Source: Deltaproteobacteria bacterium UBA6930 (lineage in GTDB: Bacteria > Myxococcota_A > UBA9160 > UBA6930). Taken from it: a DNA stretch of 6,816 nt. The stretch lies in NCBI GenBank assembly GCA_002450755.1, contig DKAI01000017.1:5862-12677 (forward strand). Reading direction: 5' to 3'. The position numbers were made by a program, and so were the translations under genes. Each line of letters starts with the position of its first letter. Position 1 is the stretch's first letter. The notes beneath the pieces were generated by a model. The model ran no database searches. It was not told the DNA's origin and saw nothing but the letters and a program-made list of their open reading frames with translations. Positions 1 to 6,816 of this stretch are shown here, piece after piece.

Positions 1-266
1 ATAGCGTCCCATCGGCCAGATTTTTGCCAAATTTCAGCTGGATGAATCGCAGGTAGTTTGAACTCCTGGCCTCCGATTTCATTCATCTCGGAGCGAATAA
101 TCCTCTCGACTTTCGCTGCGACTCGCTGTCCAAGAGGGAGTAGGGAATAGACCCCAGCCATTAACTGACGAATAAAACCCCCCCTGATCAGCAGTTTGTG
201 GCTTACCGCCTCCGCATCGGCCGGATCGTCTCTTAAAGTCGGAACAAACGCCTGTGAAAAGTGCAC
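1..266 (-). CDS. proS: Prolyl-tRNA synthetase, N-terminal part (runs off the left edge)
   Basis: Cytosolic class II aminoacyl-tRNA synthetase that charges tRNA-Pro with proline. Only the first 88 codons are in the window, read leftward from a GTG at 266. The translation follows the bacterial-type ProRS N-terminus closely: FVPTLRDDPADAEAVSHKLL at about residues 7-26, then GGFIRQLMAGVYSLLPLGQR (29-48), a helix with ERIIRSEMNEIGGQEF, the class II motif 1 ending at P72, and HPAEIWQKSGRW (75-86). The start is chosen because family members begin about six residues before this conserved block, and because an 8-base match to the anti-Shine-Dalgarno sequence lies just upstream. The frame stays open farther upstream (an ATG is at 386), but those 40 codons do not resemble the family. 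The gene is divergent from rnd. The catalytic core, any editing domain and the anticodon-binding domain lie outside the window. Confidence 0.93.
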   Translation of the reverse strand, partial: MHFSQAFVPTLRDDPADAEAVSHKLLIRGGFIRQLMAGVYSLLPLGQRVAAKVERIIRSEMNEIGGQEFKLPAIHPAEIWQKSGRWDA

Positions 267-392
267 GACACCTCCTATGGGAGACGGTAACAGGTCCCCA
301 CGGGTTCTGCGCTTTCCGAGACCGAATCCCTCAGCTACGATGCCGGCCGTCAGCAGTCGTCCTCCCAAGGCTGCTCGAAATCCCATGGTGGA
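267..392. other. Divergent intergenic region between proS and rnd
   Basis: About 126 bp separate the proS GTG from the earliest possible rnd start. Promoters for both directions would be expected here, but I found no convincing -35/-10 pair on either strand. Short plus-strand open frames cross it (from 196 and 254), but their translations look like no known protein and overlap proS antisense, so I do not call them genes. The minus-strand frame of proS also stays open across this stretch. Confidence 0.5.
269..276 (-). promoter_or_regulatory. Strong ribosome binding site of proS
   Basis: On the minus strand this reads AGGAGGTG, an eight-base perfect complement to the 16S rRNA 3' end. It sits immediately upstream of the GTG at 266, leaving 4 nt between AGGAGG and the start codon. 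It decides the proS start in favour of this GTG over the upstream in-frame ATG at 386. Confidence 0.75.
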
Positions 393-1640
393 TTGGTAAA
401 AAATCCAAAGCGAATTACGCCGACCAGGGATTCTCTCGTCGGACCGCGGCCTAAGACACGGGTGCGATCCAAGTTGGGGCTATCTGTGGCTGATTTTGAG
501 CTGTTAGTAAAAACATCTGAGGTAGAAGCACTCGCCCAAGAACTATTGCAAGAAGAAACGATTGCAGTTGATACAGAAGCTGACAGCTTCTATCACTACT
601 TCGACAAAACTTGCCTGATTCAGATTGGAACACCTAAACAAATCTATCTAATAGATCCCTTAACCGAGGCTGGACATGAAATCTTGACACCCCTCGGGCC
701 GGTATTTGAATCCCCAGAAGTACAAAAAATATTTCATGCGGGAGAATACGACCTCTTCGTTCTGAAGCGAGATTGCCGATTCAACTTTGACAACCTTTTT
801 GACACTATGATCTCGGCACAACTTTTAGGTTATAGCGCGGTTGGATTAGCAGCCCTGGCTGAAAAACATTTCGGATTGAAGCTTCCCAAAGATGAGCAGC
901 GCTCCGACTGGTCCGTAAGACCCCTTCGAAAAAACCAACTCACTTATGCGGCCGCCGATGTGGCATATTTGATTCCACTAGCTGAGCGCTTAAAAAAGGA
1001 GCTGGGTACTTCCAAGCGTCTAGAATGGGCCCAAGAAGAGTTTTCGACTCTCACTCGGAGAGAATGGCCCGAGAAAACATTCGACCGGCTCGGTTACCTT
1101 AAAATCAAGGGTGCTCGGAAGCTTGATATCAGCTCCTTAGCGGTCCTGCGGGAGCTCTACCTACTACGGGATAAACGGGCGCGAGATATCGATCGGCCAG
1201 CGTTTAAAGTTCTCGGAAATGGCGCTCTCTTGGAAATTGCCCAAGTGAGACCGACGACCCTCTCACTGCTAGGACAGATCAAAGGCGTTACCGAGCTGAT
1301 CCTACGTCGATTGGGCCCTGAGATCTTGAAAGCAATTGATAGAGGGAAAAGGCGAGGACATGGGCCAATTCCGAAACTTGAATCGGCGACTCCCCGTCGC
1401 CGGATGGACCGAAAGGGCGAACGACGAGTAGCTCGGCTAAAGAAGTGGCGAACGGCCCGCGCTAAAGAGCTCAACCTGGATCTTGGCGTCTTATGTCCAA
1501 ATAGCGGGCTTGAAGCAATAGCGGCTGCTAATCCCCGAGAAACCACAGACCTCCTGGAGTTATCCGAGCTGAAGTCCTGGTTCCGAAATGAGTTCGGACA
1601 GGAAGTAGTAATCATCCTGCAGGAGGAAGAAACCTCTTAA
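393..1640 (+). CDS. rnd: Ribonuclease D (DEDDy 3'-5' exoribonuclease with HRDC domain)
   Basis: Cytosolic 3'-5' exoribonuclease that trims tRNA precursors and other structured RNAs, using two metal ions. The DEDDy signature is complete: D60 and E62 in AVDTEAD (motif I), D120 in HAGEYD (motif II), and Y185 and D189 in YAAADVAYL (motif III). An HRDC-type nucleic-acid-binding domain follows at about 243-325, then a basic linker and a C-terminal helical segment typical of RNase D. From TTG 393 the protein has 415 residues, against about 375 in E. coli. The start is uncertain. There is no in-frame ATG, and TTG 393 is the first possible start after the TAA at 288. Family alignment would place the start near GTG 486 (V32), with GTG 462 as another option; residues 1-31 are basic and proline-rich and look unlike the family. 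No candidate has a good Shine-Dalgarno. The gene is the first of the rightward series. Confidence 0.92.
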   Translation: MVKNPKRITPTRDSLVGPRPKTRVRSKLGLSVADFELLVKTSEVEALAQELLQEETIAVDTEADSFYHYFDKTCLIQIGTPKQIYLIDPLTEAGHEILTPLGPVFESPEVQKIFHAGEYDLFVLKRDCRFNFDNLFDTMISAQLLGYSAVGLAALAEKHFGLKLPKDEQRSDWSVRPLRKNQLTYAAADVAYLIPLAERLKKELGTSKRLEWAQEEFSTLTRREWPEKTFDRLGYLKIKGARKLDISSLAVLRELYLLRDKRARDIDRPAFKVLGNGALLEIAQVRPTTLSLLGQIKGVTELILRRLGPEILKAIDRGKRRGHGPIPKLESATPRRRMDRKGERRVARLKKWRTARAKELNLDLGVLCPNSGLEAIAAANPRETTDLLELSELKSWFRNEFGQEVVIILQEEETS

Positions 1641-1720
1641 GCCGGGTGCCCCTTCAGCATCTGCGGCTTGATATCTGGAAGTCATGCGAGCAGTCCCTCT
1701 TACTCTGTTATCCTGGTCCC

Positions 1721-3016
1721 ATGTTCGCTGAAAGACGAAAACGACTCTGTAGCAACCTTGTCGAAGGTACAGTGGTCATCCTTGTAGGCTCCGGCAATAT
1801 GGTCCGCTCCAACGATACTGAGTTTCCTTTCCGACAGGACAGCGACCTTCATTACTTGACAGGATTCGATCATCCCAATGCCGTCGCTATTTTAAACGTG
1901 GGACGGTCACCCAATTTTACACTTTTCGTAGAACCCAAAAACCAGGAAATGGAGACATGGACGGGATATAGACCTGGCGTAGAAGGTGCAATAGAAAGCT
2001 TTGGTGCCGATCAAGCATTTCCAATAGAGGAACTCCAAAAACGTCTACCCGAAATCCTTTCAGAAGCCACCTCGGTCTATCATGTCCTCGGTAAACATAG
2101 AGAAGTTGACGACCAGATGGTGTCTATTTTAAACGACATGCGTATCCGGTCTCGTTCCGCGAAAACTCCTGCTGCACAAATTGTCGATCCACGAAGTGTC
2201 ATCCACGAAATGCGGGTAGTTAAAGACCCTACTGAACTCGAGCTAATGCGCGCCGCCGCCTCCATAACCAAGGAGGCCCATCGGTATGCCGCGAGCCTCT
2301 CGTTTGACGGGACAAAAGAATATGAAATTGAGGCTGCTCTCTCGTACGTATTCAGAAAAAGAGGTGCGAGCGGGCCCGCATACACAAGCATCGTGGGCAG
2401 TGGATCAAATGCGACGACTCTGCACTATGTGCGCAACGAAGATGTCCTAAAAGATAGCGAGCTCGTTTTAATAGATGCCGGCTGTGAGTACCAAGGATAT
2501 GCCTCGGATGTAACAAGAACTTATCCCATCGGTGGTCACTTCGACGGTGCGCGCAGGGCTGTTTATTCTGCTGTTTTGGAAGCACAAGCTGCCTCTATTG
2601 AAGCCTCTCACCCCGGCGCAACTTTGCAGGAAGTACATGACGCTTCAGTTCAACATCTCTCAATGTGTATGATTGATCTCGGTTTGCTTTCTGGTTCTCT
2701 TGATGAAGTAATAGAGCAGAACTCCTATCGTCGTTTCTACATGCACAATACTAGTCACTGGTTAGGACTTGACGTACATGATGCTGGAAACTACTCCATC
2801 GATGGAAAACCACGCAAACTACTTCCTGGAATGGTATACACAGTTGAGCCCGGGCTGTACATCCGAAGCGACGACGAAGAAGTACCCCAGGAATTCAGGG
2901 GAATCGGTGTTCGAATCGAAGACGATATTCACATTACTGAATCAGGAATCGAAATTTTAACGGCTGATATCCCGAAGGAGCCTTCTGAAGTAGAGGAATG
3001 GGTTTTGACCCGTTAA
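1721..3016 (+). CDS. pepP: Xaa-Pro aminopeptidase (M24B family, PepP-like)
   Basis: Cytosolic metallopeptidase that removes the N-terminal residue from peptides whose second residue is proline, usually with two Mn ions. From ATG 1721 it has 431 residues, close to the 441 of E. coli PepP. The N-terminal creatinase-like domain contains FPFRQDSDLHYLTGF, the PepP hallmark. The pita-bread catalytic domain starts near residue 170. All five metal ligands are visible: D252 (LIDAGCEYQGYASD), D263, H346 (SHWLGLDVHD), E376 (VEPGLYI) and E400 (RIEDDIHI). H342 and H353 match the flanking active-site histidines of the E. coli enzyme. The frame opens earlier at GTG 1646, which would add 25 residues not expected for the family. 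I prefer 1721 because homology begins at FAERRKRL, although no clear Shine-Dalgarno precedes it. It lies 80 bp after rnd and 51 bp before acs. Confidence 0.94.
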   Translation: MFAERRKRLCSNLVEGTVVILVGSGNMVRSNDTEFPFRQDSDLHYLTGFDHPNAVAILNVGRSPNFTLFVEPKNQEMETWTGYRPGVEGAIESFGADQAFPIEELQKRLPEILSEATSVYHVLGKHREVDDQMVSILNDMRIRSRSAKTPAAQIVDPRSVIHEMRVVKDPTELELMRAAASITKEAHRYAASLSFDGTKEYEIEAALSYVFRKRGASGPAYTSIVGSGSNATTLHYVRNEDVLKDSELVLIDAGCEYQGYASDVTRTYPIGGHFDGARRAVYSAVLEAQAASIEASHPGATLQEVHDASVQHLSMCMIDLGLLSGSLDEVIEQNSYRRFYMHNTSHWLGLDVHDAGNYSIDGKPRKLLPGMVYTVEPGLYIRSDDEEVPQEFRGIGVRIEDDIHITESGIEILTADIPKEPSEVEEWVLTR

Positions 3017-3067
3017 TTTCCCTAAACAGTTTTATTATTCATTGACATCTAAGTTGAGGCAGCATGT

Positions 3068-5023
3068 ATGGCAGACATTGAATCTTTATTAAAGGAAACT
3101 CGAGTATTTAAACCTGGCCGAGAGTTCTCTCGCAAGGCTAACTGGAACAAAAAGACAATTTCAGAATACCGAAAACTTGGAGAAAAGAATCCCGAGCGAT
3201 TTTGGAAAAAAATGGCCCTAGAAAATGTCTCGTGGTTTACCAAGCCTAAAAAAAGCCTCGAATGGAAAGCTCCAACTGCCAAGTGGTTTGCCGATGGTCG
3301 AGTAAACGTTTCGTATAATTGCCTTGACAGGCATATTGAGGGCAAAAATGCGTGGAGAAAGAATAAAGCAGCCATCATTTGGGAAGGGGAACCAGGAGAT
3401 ACTCGTGTCATAACGTACAAACAATTACATCGAGAAGTATGTAAGTTTGCAAATGTACTAAAGAGTTTGGGCGTTAAAAGAGGAGACCGAGTAGCACTTT
3501 ACATGCCCCTGATCCCTGAACTCGCTATAGCCATGCTCTCCTGCACCCGGATTGGTGCTCCACACAGTATTGTGTTCGGAGGGTTCTCCTCTGAGGCACT
3601 TCGAGACCGTTTGGATGATGCCGGTGCAAAGGTCGTGGTTACTGCGGACGGAGGATATAGAAGAGGTGCTCCCTTACCCTTAAAGCCTGCAGTTGACGCC
3701 GCCCTAGAGGGCTCCACAAGTGTTGAAAAAGTCGTCGTAGTTGGGCGGTCCCGAGCTAGTGTCCCAATGCGATGGCAGAGAGATTTCTGGTGGGACGACT
3801 TGATGAAAGTCGCAAGCCCAGATTGCCCACCGGCCAAACTTCCAGCCGAGCATCCGCTTTTTATCCTTTACACGAGTGGAACGACAGGAAAACCTAAAGG
3901 AATTCTTCATACTACGGGGGGCTACCTAACTCATGTAGCGACCACCTCGAAGGCTATCTTTGACCTCAAGGAAGATGACACCTATTGGTGTACGGCGGAC
4001 ATCGGCTGGATTACTGGACACTCCTACGTAATCTACGGGATACTCGCAAATGGTGCGACGACACTTATGTATGAGGGAGTCCCTACTCATCCAGAACCTG
4101 ACCGTTGGTGGGATATCATTGAACGCTGGGGCGTGACAATCTTTTACACAGCCCCTACTGCAATCCGAACATTTATTCGACTTGGAGAAGAACATCCCAA
4201 AAAGCATGATCTCTCTTCACTAAGGCTCCTTGGTACGGTTGGGGAACCAATCAATCCCGAAGCATGGACTTGGTACAACCGGGTTATAGGAAAAAAGAAC
4301 TGTCCCATAGTCGATACCTGGTGGCAGACTGAAACAGGGGGAATAATGATTTCACCTTTACCCGGCGCCGTCAGTACAAAACCTGGTTCAGCAACTTTAC
4401 CGTTCCCTGGAATCAATCCCGAGATCTATACAGAAGAAGGAGAACCTGCAGATCCTCCCTCAGGAGGATTCCTGGTCGTCCGTCGTCCATGGCCTGGCAT
4501 GCTTCGAGGGATATGGGGAGACAAAAAACGTTTTAAAGAAACTTATTGGGGAAACTATCCCAATACTTATTTCACCGGAGATGGTGCACACAGAGACAAA
4601 GAGGGGTACTTCTGGATCATGGGCCGCGTTGACGATGTGATGAACATTTCAGGCCATCGAATTGGGACAATGGAGGTAGAAAGTGCCCTGGTCTCCCACG
4701 AAACTGTGGCGGAGTCTGCGGTCGTAGGCCGTCCTGATGAAATCACAGGTACAGCCATCGTTGCCTTTGTAACCCCGAAAGCCGGAACAAACGTCGATGC
4801 AACTTTGAAGAAAACCCTCACGAAACATGTCGCTCGAGAGATAGGACCAATTGCAAAACCGGCTGATATTCGATTCACAGAGGCACTTCCAAAAACTCGA
4901 TCAGGGAAGATTATGCGCCGACTACTACGCGACTTGGCCGCGGGCAAAGAGACCGTTGGAGATACTTCCACACTTGAAGACCTCAACGTACTCGCGCGAC
5001 TTCGCGAGTCAGACGAAGATTGA
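3068..5023 (+). CDS. acs: Acetyl-CoA synthetase, AMP-forming
   Basis: Cytosolic adenylate-forming enzyme (ANL family) that converts acetate, ATP and CoA to acetyl-CoA, AMP and PPi through acetyl-AMP. The length of 651 residues is almost identical to E. coli Acs (652). Visible motifs in order are the phosphate-binding loop TSGTTGKPKG (269-278), DTWWQTETGG (416-425) whose W419 corresponds to the tryptophan that restricts the pocket to acetate, YFTGDGAHRDKEGY, the hinge GRVDDVMNISGHR (519-531, hinge D522), and PKTRSGKIMRR with the catalytic K614. That lysine is the one known in the family to be switched off by reversible acetylation; regulation here is inferred only. The ATG at 3068 is preceded by GAGG at 3056-3059 with 8 nt spacing. 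Another ATG at 3064 is out of frame. The W419 pocket and full-length fit favour acetate over propionate as substrate. Confidence 0.97.
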   Translation: MADIESLLKETRVFKPGREFSRKANWNKKTISEYRKLGEKNPERFWKKMALENVSWFTKPKKSLEWKAPTAKWFADGRVNVSYNCLDRHIEGKNAWRKNKAAIIWEGEPGDTRVITYKQLHREVCKFANVLKSLGVKRGDRVALYMPLIPELAIAMLSCTRIGAPHSIVFGGFSSEALRDRLDDAGAKVVVTADGGYRRGAPLPLKPAVDAALEGSTSVEKVVVVGRSRASVPMRWQRDFWWDDLMKVASPDCPPAKLPAEHPLFILYTSGTTGKPKGILHTTGGYLTHVATTSKAIFDLKEDDTYWCTADIGWITGHSYVIYGILANGATTLMYEGVPTHPEPDRWWDIIERWGVTIFYTAPTAIRTFIRLGEEHPKKHDLSSLRLLGTVGEPINPEAWTWYNRVIGKKNCPIVDTWWQTETGGIMISPLPGAVSTKPGSATLPFPGINPEIYTEEGEPADPPSGGFLVVRRPWPGMLRGIWGDKKRFKETYWGNYPNTYFTGDGAHRDKEGYFWIMGRVDDVMNISGHRIGTMEVESALVSHETVAESAVVGRPDEITGTAIVAFVTPKAGTNVDATLKKTLTKHVAREIGPIAKPADIRFTEALPKTRSGKIMRRLLRDLAAGKETVGDTSTLEDLNVLARLRESDED

Positions 5024-5089
5024 AGTTGAAGCTCGGTTTTTTGCTCTTCTTAGAAGACTGCCATATGCGCCAAAGAAGGCGTCGGTAAA

Positions 5090-6001
5090 ATGATATCAAA
5101 CTGGATCCCTGTGACCTTTCGTCCAAAAGTAGGTTCTTTCTTGGCAGGGCTCGCCTACTTAGTAGGCCTGAGACGTCGAAAGAAAATCGCGATGCGAAAT
5201 CTCTTGTTAGCTTTTCCGGACCGAAGCGAAGACGAGAGAACTTCGATTCTAAAAGAAAGCGTTCTCAACCTGGGCCGGGGCCTATTTGAGCTTTTAGCCC
5301 TTGGAGGCGATACAACTAAGTCCTTAATGGACCGCGTTGACATAGAGGGTCTGCCCCACCTAAGAACGGCTCAGAATAAATCACCCACCGGAGGCGTAAT
5401 CGCACTCACTGCGCACCTAGGAAACTGGGAAATATTGGCTGCTTTTATGCACGCCTATGGTCTTGAAATTTCGGTCGTGCAGCGAGGAAGAGACAATGCC
5501 TGGTTCGATCGCTTGGTCAACAGACTTCGTTCCAACTGGGGCGTCGAGCTCTTAACACGAGGCAATGCCGCTAGAGGAGCACTAAGAGCGCTTCGAGACG
5601 GCAAAATCCTAGCAGTTCCTCTTGATCAGAACTGTTCGCGTACGGAAGGGGTTTTTGTTCCATTCTTTGGTCACCTCGCCTGCACCCGCGATGGACCCGC
5701 CCGTCTTGCTATGGCAACCGGAGCGCCCGTGGTTCCTTGCTACATAGAGCGGATCGGCAGAACCCATCGCCACCGCGTTCGAATCCTCCCCTCGTTAGAG
5801 ATGATTATTGACGAAGACAGAAGCCACGAAAATGTTGAAGAAAATGTGAGAAGGATGACCTCAAGTATCGAAGACGCGATTGCCCTTCGTCCTGAACAGT
5901 GGATTTGGATGCACAAACGGTGGCACACTCAACCTGAAGGCCAACCCCGCCCTTATTCATCGACCCGAAAATCCAGAGGTAAGAAAAAAATATCTTCTTG
6001 A
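5090..6001 (+). CDS. LpxL/HtrB-family lipid A-type acyltransferase
   Basis: Inner-membrane acyltransferase of the bacterial lipid A biosynthesis family, which adds a secondary fatty acyl chain to a lipid A precursor from acyl-ACP. Evidence: the HX4E catalytic motif in ALTAHLGNWE (H109, E114), the DQN block at 179-181, VPFFGHLACTRDGPARLA (190-207) followed by TGAPVVP, and the diagnostic C-terminal RPEQWIWMHKRW (267-278). An arginine-rich stretch with RRRKKIAMRNLLLAFPD at about 29-45 is also typical. It has 303 residues. The start is the only reasonable one, because an in-frame TAG lies at 5051; the N-terminus is therefore slightly short, with only a weak hydrophobic segment (about 15-27). The C-terminal tail is lysine and arginine rich. 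It follows acs by 66 bp. The exact acceptor and chain length (LpxL, LpxM or a paralogue) cannot be told from sequence alone, so no symbol is given. Confidence 0.9.
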   Translation: MISNWIPVTFRPKVGSFLAGLAYLVGLRRRKKIAMRNLLLAFPDRSEDERTSILKESVLNLGRGLFELLALGGDTTKSLMDRVDIEGLPHLRTAQNKSPTGGVIALTAHLGNWEILAAFMHAYGLEISVVQRGRDNAWFDRLVNRLRSNWGVELLTRGNAARGALRALRDGKILAVPLDQNCSRTEGVFVPFFGHLACTRDGPARLAMATGAPVVPCYIERIGRTHRHRVRILPSLEMIIDEDRSHENVEENVRRMTSSIEDAIALRPEQWIWMHKRWHTQPEGQPRPYSSTRKSRGKKKISS

Positions 6002-6016
6002 TAGGAAATACGCGAT

Positions 6017-6035
6017 CTAACGAAAACTTCGTTAG
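6017..6035. repeat. Perfect 8-bp inverted repeat upstream of sulfite reductase
   Basis: CTAACGAA and TTCGTTAG are exact reverse complements separated by a 3-nt AAC loop, with one possible extra wobble pair at the base. The repeat lies 15 nt after the stop of the acyltransferase gene and 15 nt before the GGAGG of the next gene. No T-run follows, so it is not a canonical intrinsic terminator. It could be an RNA hairpin affecting read-through or stability, or an operator for a dimeric regulator. Its role is unknown. Confidence 0.6.
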
Positions 6036-6050
6036 GCTGTCCCATATCTC

Positions 6051-6055
6051 GGAGG
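6051..6055 (+). promoter_or_regulatory. Ribosome binding site for the sulfite reductase GTG start
   Basis: GGAGG with 6 nt to the GTG at 6062 is a near-ideal Shine-Dalgarno. It fixes the start of the sulfite reductase at a non-ATG codon; the next in-frame ATG (6113) is 17 codons later and less well placed. Confidence 0.8.
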
Positions 6056-6061
6056 AGTTAC

Positions 6062-6816
6062 GTGAATAAACCGAACTCGACGACAGTCACCCTCTCGGCT
6101 GATCTTCGTGAAATGTCTAGAAATGAAAGAATTAAGGTAGAAAGCAGGGGGCTTTTCCTGGTTTCACCGGATGGAACTACCTTTGAGCAGGAGATTCGGA
6201 ATCTTTCGTTAGACCCGTCTTCCACACTTTCGGGAACCGGGAAAGAACTCTCCAAGTTCTTTGGAGTATATCGGCAGCAGGCTCGAGGAGAGCGAGGAAA
6301 GAAGCTTAAAGAATATTTCTTTATGGTGAGGATCAAGAATCCAGGCGGTGGGCTCTTATCACCAAACCAGTGGAAGGCGCTGGACGATGCAGCCTCAAAA
6401 TTTGCCGATGGCACTTTACGCATAACCTCTCGGCAAGCGATTCAATACCACCACGTAAATGGGCCGGCGCTTGCTCCACTCATTAGATTTCTAAGTCGAC
6501 ACTATCGACCCGACGCAACCCTAGCAGCGTGTGGAGACGTCAATAGAAATGTCATGGTTTCTCCAATGTATGAAGTTGACCCAGACAAAAACTTGGGTGG
6601 ATTGGAGCTTGCGAGAGAAATTGCCAACGCATTAAGCTCCAAGAGCCGAGCTTATTTTGAAGTTTTTAAAGAAAATCCAGATGGAACAAAGTTCCACTTG
6701 GATCCCGAGGAACCGGTCTACGGCCGACAATATCTCCCAAGAAAGTTCAAAATAGGAATTGCCCACCCGCGCGACAACTCGGCAGACATTCTAACTCAAG
6801 ATGTCGGCTGGATTCC
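6062..6816 (+). CDS. Assimilatory sulfite reductase hemoprotein, N-terminal part (runs off the right edge)
   Basis: Siroheme and 4Fe-4S enzyme that reduces sulfite to sulfide with six electrons for cysteine synthesis. The first 251 codons are present, and the siroheme/cluster cysteines lie beyond the edge. Seen in order: KFFGVYRQQARG, MVRIKNPGGG with R90, the RITSRQAIQYHHV block (120-132), ACGDVNRNV with R162, and YGRQYLPRKFKIG with K228 and K230. R90, R162, K228 and K230 match the four sulfite-binding residues of E. coli CysI (R83, R153, K215, K217). GDVNRNV and LPRKFK favour sulfite over ferredoxin-nitrite reductase. The TSRQ/YHHV wording and the PGGG are closer to the plant and cyanobacterial ferredoxin-dependent type, but the electron donor (NADPH flavoprotein or ferredoxin) cannot be settled from this half. 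The symbol would be cysI or sir accordingly. The start is GTG with a good ribosome binding site. Confidence 0.9.
   Translation, partial: MNKPNSTTVTLSADLREMSRNERIKVESRGLFLVSPDGTTFEQEIRNLSLDPSSTLSGTGKELSKFFGVYRQQARGERGKKLKEYFFMVRIKNPGGGLLSPNQWKALDDAASKFADGTLRITSRQAIQYHHVNGPALAPLIRFLSRHYRPDATLAACGDVNRNVMVSPMYEVDPDKNLGGLELAREIANALSSKSRAYFEVFKENPDGTKFHLDPEEPVYGRQYLPRKFKIGIAHPRDNSADILTQDVGWI

Noticed and set aside
1157..1615. 152-codon minus-strand open frame
   Set aside because: It lies entirely antisense to the RNase D HRDC and C-terminal region, its composition is Arg/Ser rich, and it has no recognisable motif; a shadow frame.
1621..1638. GAGG/CCTC weak hairpin at the rnd stop as a terminator
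   Set aside because: Only four strong pairs and no T-run; it lies within the last codons of rnd.
3042..3070. Perfect TTGACA -35 box in the pepP-acs gap as an acs promoter
   Set aside because: With 17-bp spacing the -10 would be TGTATG at 3065-3070, overlapping the acs start codon, so transcription would begin inside the gene.
4990..5042. 7-bp inverted repeat (4990-4996 with 5003-5009) at the acs 3' end plus a T6 run as an intrinsic terminator
   Set aside because: The stem lies inside the acs coding region and the T-run (5037-5042) is 27 nt away; no stable stem directly abuts the Ts.
4851..5093. 80-codon plus-strand open frame across the end of acs
   Set aside because: It overlaps the acs C-terminus, including the catalytic-lysine motif, in another frame and resembles no protein family.
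6058..6423. 121-codon minus-strand open frame
   Set aside because: It is antisense to the sulfite reductase, whose reading frame, ribosome binding site and family motifs are clear.
6062..6816. Reading the right-edge gene as ferredoxin-nitrite reductase
   Set aside because: GDVNRNV and LPRKFK with both lysines match sulfite reductase sulfite-binding residues better than the nitrite reductase pattern.

Overview
This window reads as ordinary bacterial housekeeping and core-metabolism DNA. It is densely coded, of roughly balanced base composition, and has no insertion sequence, phage gene, CRISPR array, rRNA or tRNA that I can see. The lipid A-type acyltransferase points to a Gram-negative, LPS-making bacterium. 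The gene order differs from the enterobacterial one. A lineage such as Verrucomicrobiota is possible, but that is only a weak impression and the sequence does not prove it.

Layout: the left edge (1-266, minus strand) holds the first 88 codons of a prolyl-tRNA synthetase that runs off the window. It is read divergently from everything else. After a divergent gap of about 126 bp, five genes follow on the plus strand with gaps of only about 50-80 bp: RNase D (rnd, 393-1640), an M24B Xaa-Pro aminopeptidase (pepP, best start 1721, end 3016), AMP-forming acetyl-CoA synthetase (acs, 3068-5023), an LpxL/HtrB-family lipid A-type acyltransferase (5090-6001), and the first 251 codons of an assimilatory sulfite reductase hemoprotein (6062 to the right edge). 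No canonical intrinsic terminator was found between them, so partial co-transcription is possible, but the functions do not form one pathway.

Functionally, the window covers translation (ProRS), 3' RNA trimming (RNase D), peptide turnover (PepP), acetate activation to acetyl-CoA (Acs), outer-membrane lipid acylation (LpxL-like) and sulfate assimilation (sulfite to sulfide). All catalytic or ligand residues I could check are intact. The uncertain points are starts: RNase D has only TTG/GTG options, PepP has an ATG with no good ribosome binding site, and ProRS has a GTG start with a strong ribosome binding site. The one clear unexplained structure is a perfect 8-bp inverted repeat just upstream of the sulfite reductase. 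I found no convincing undescribed system.
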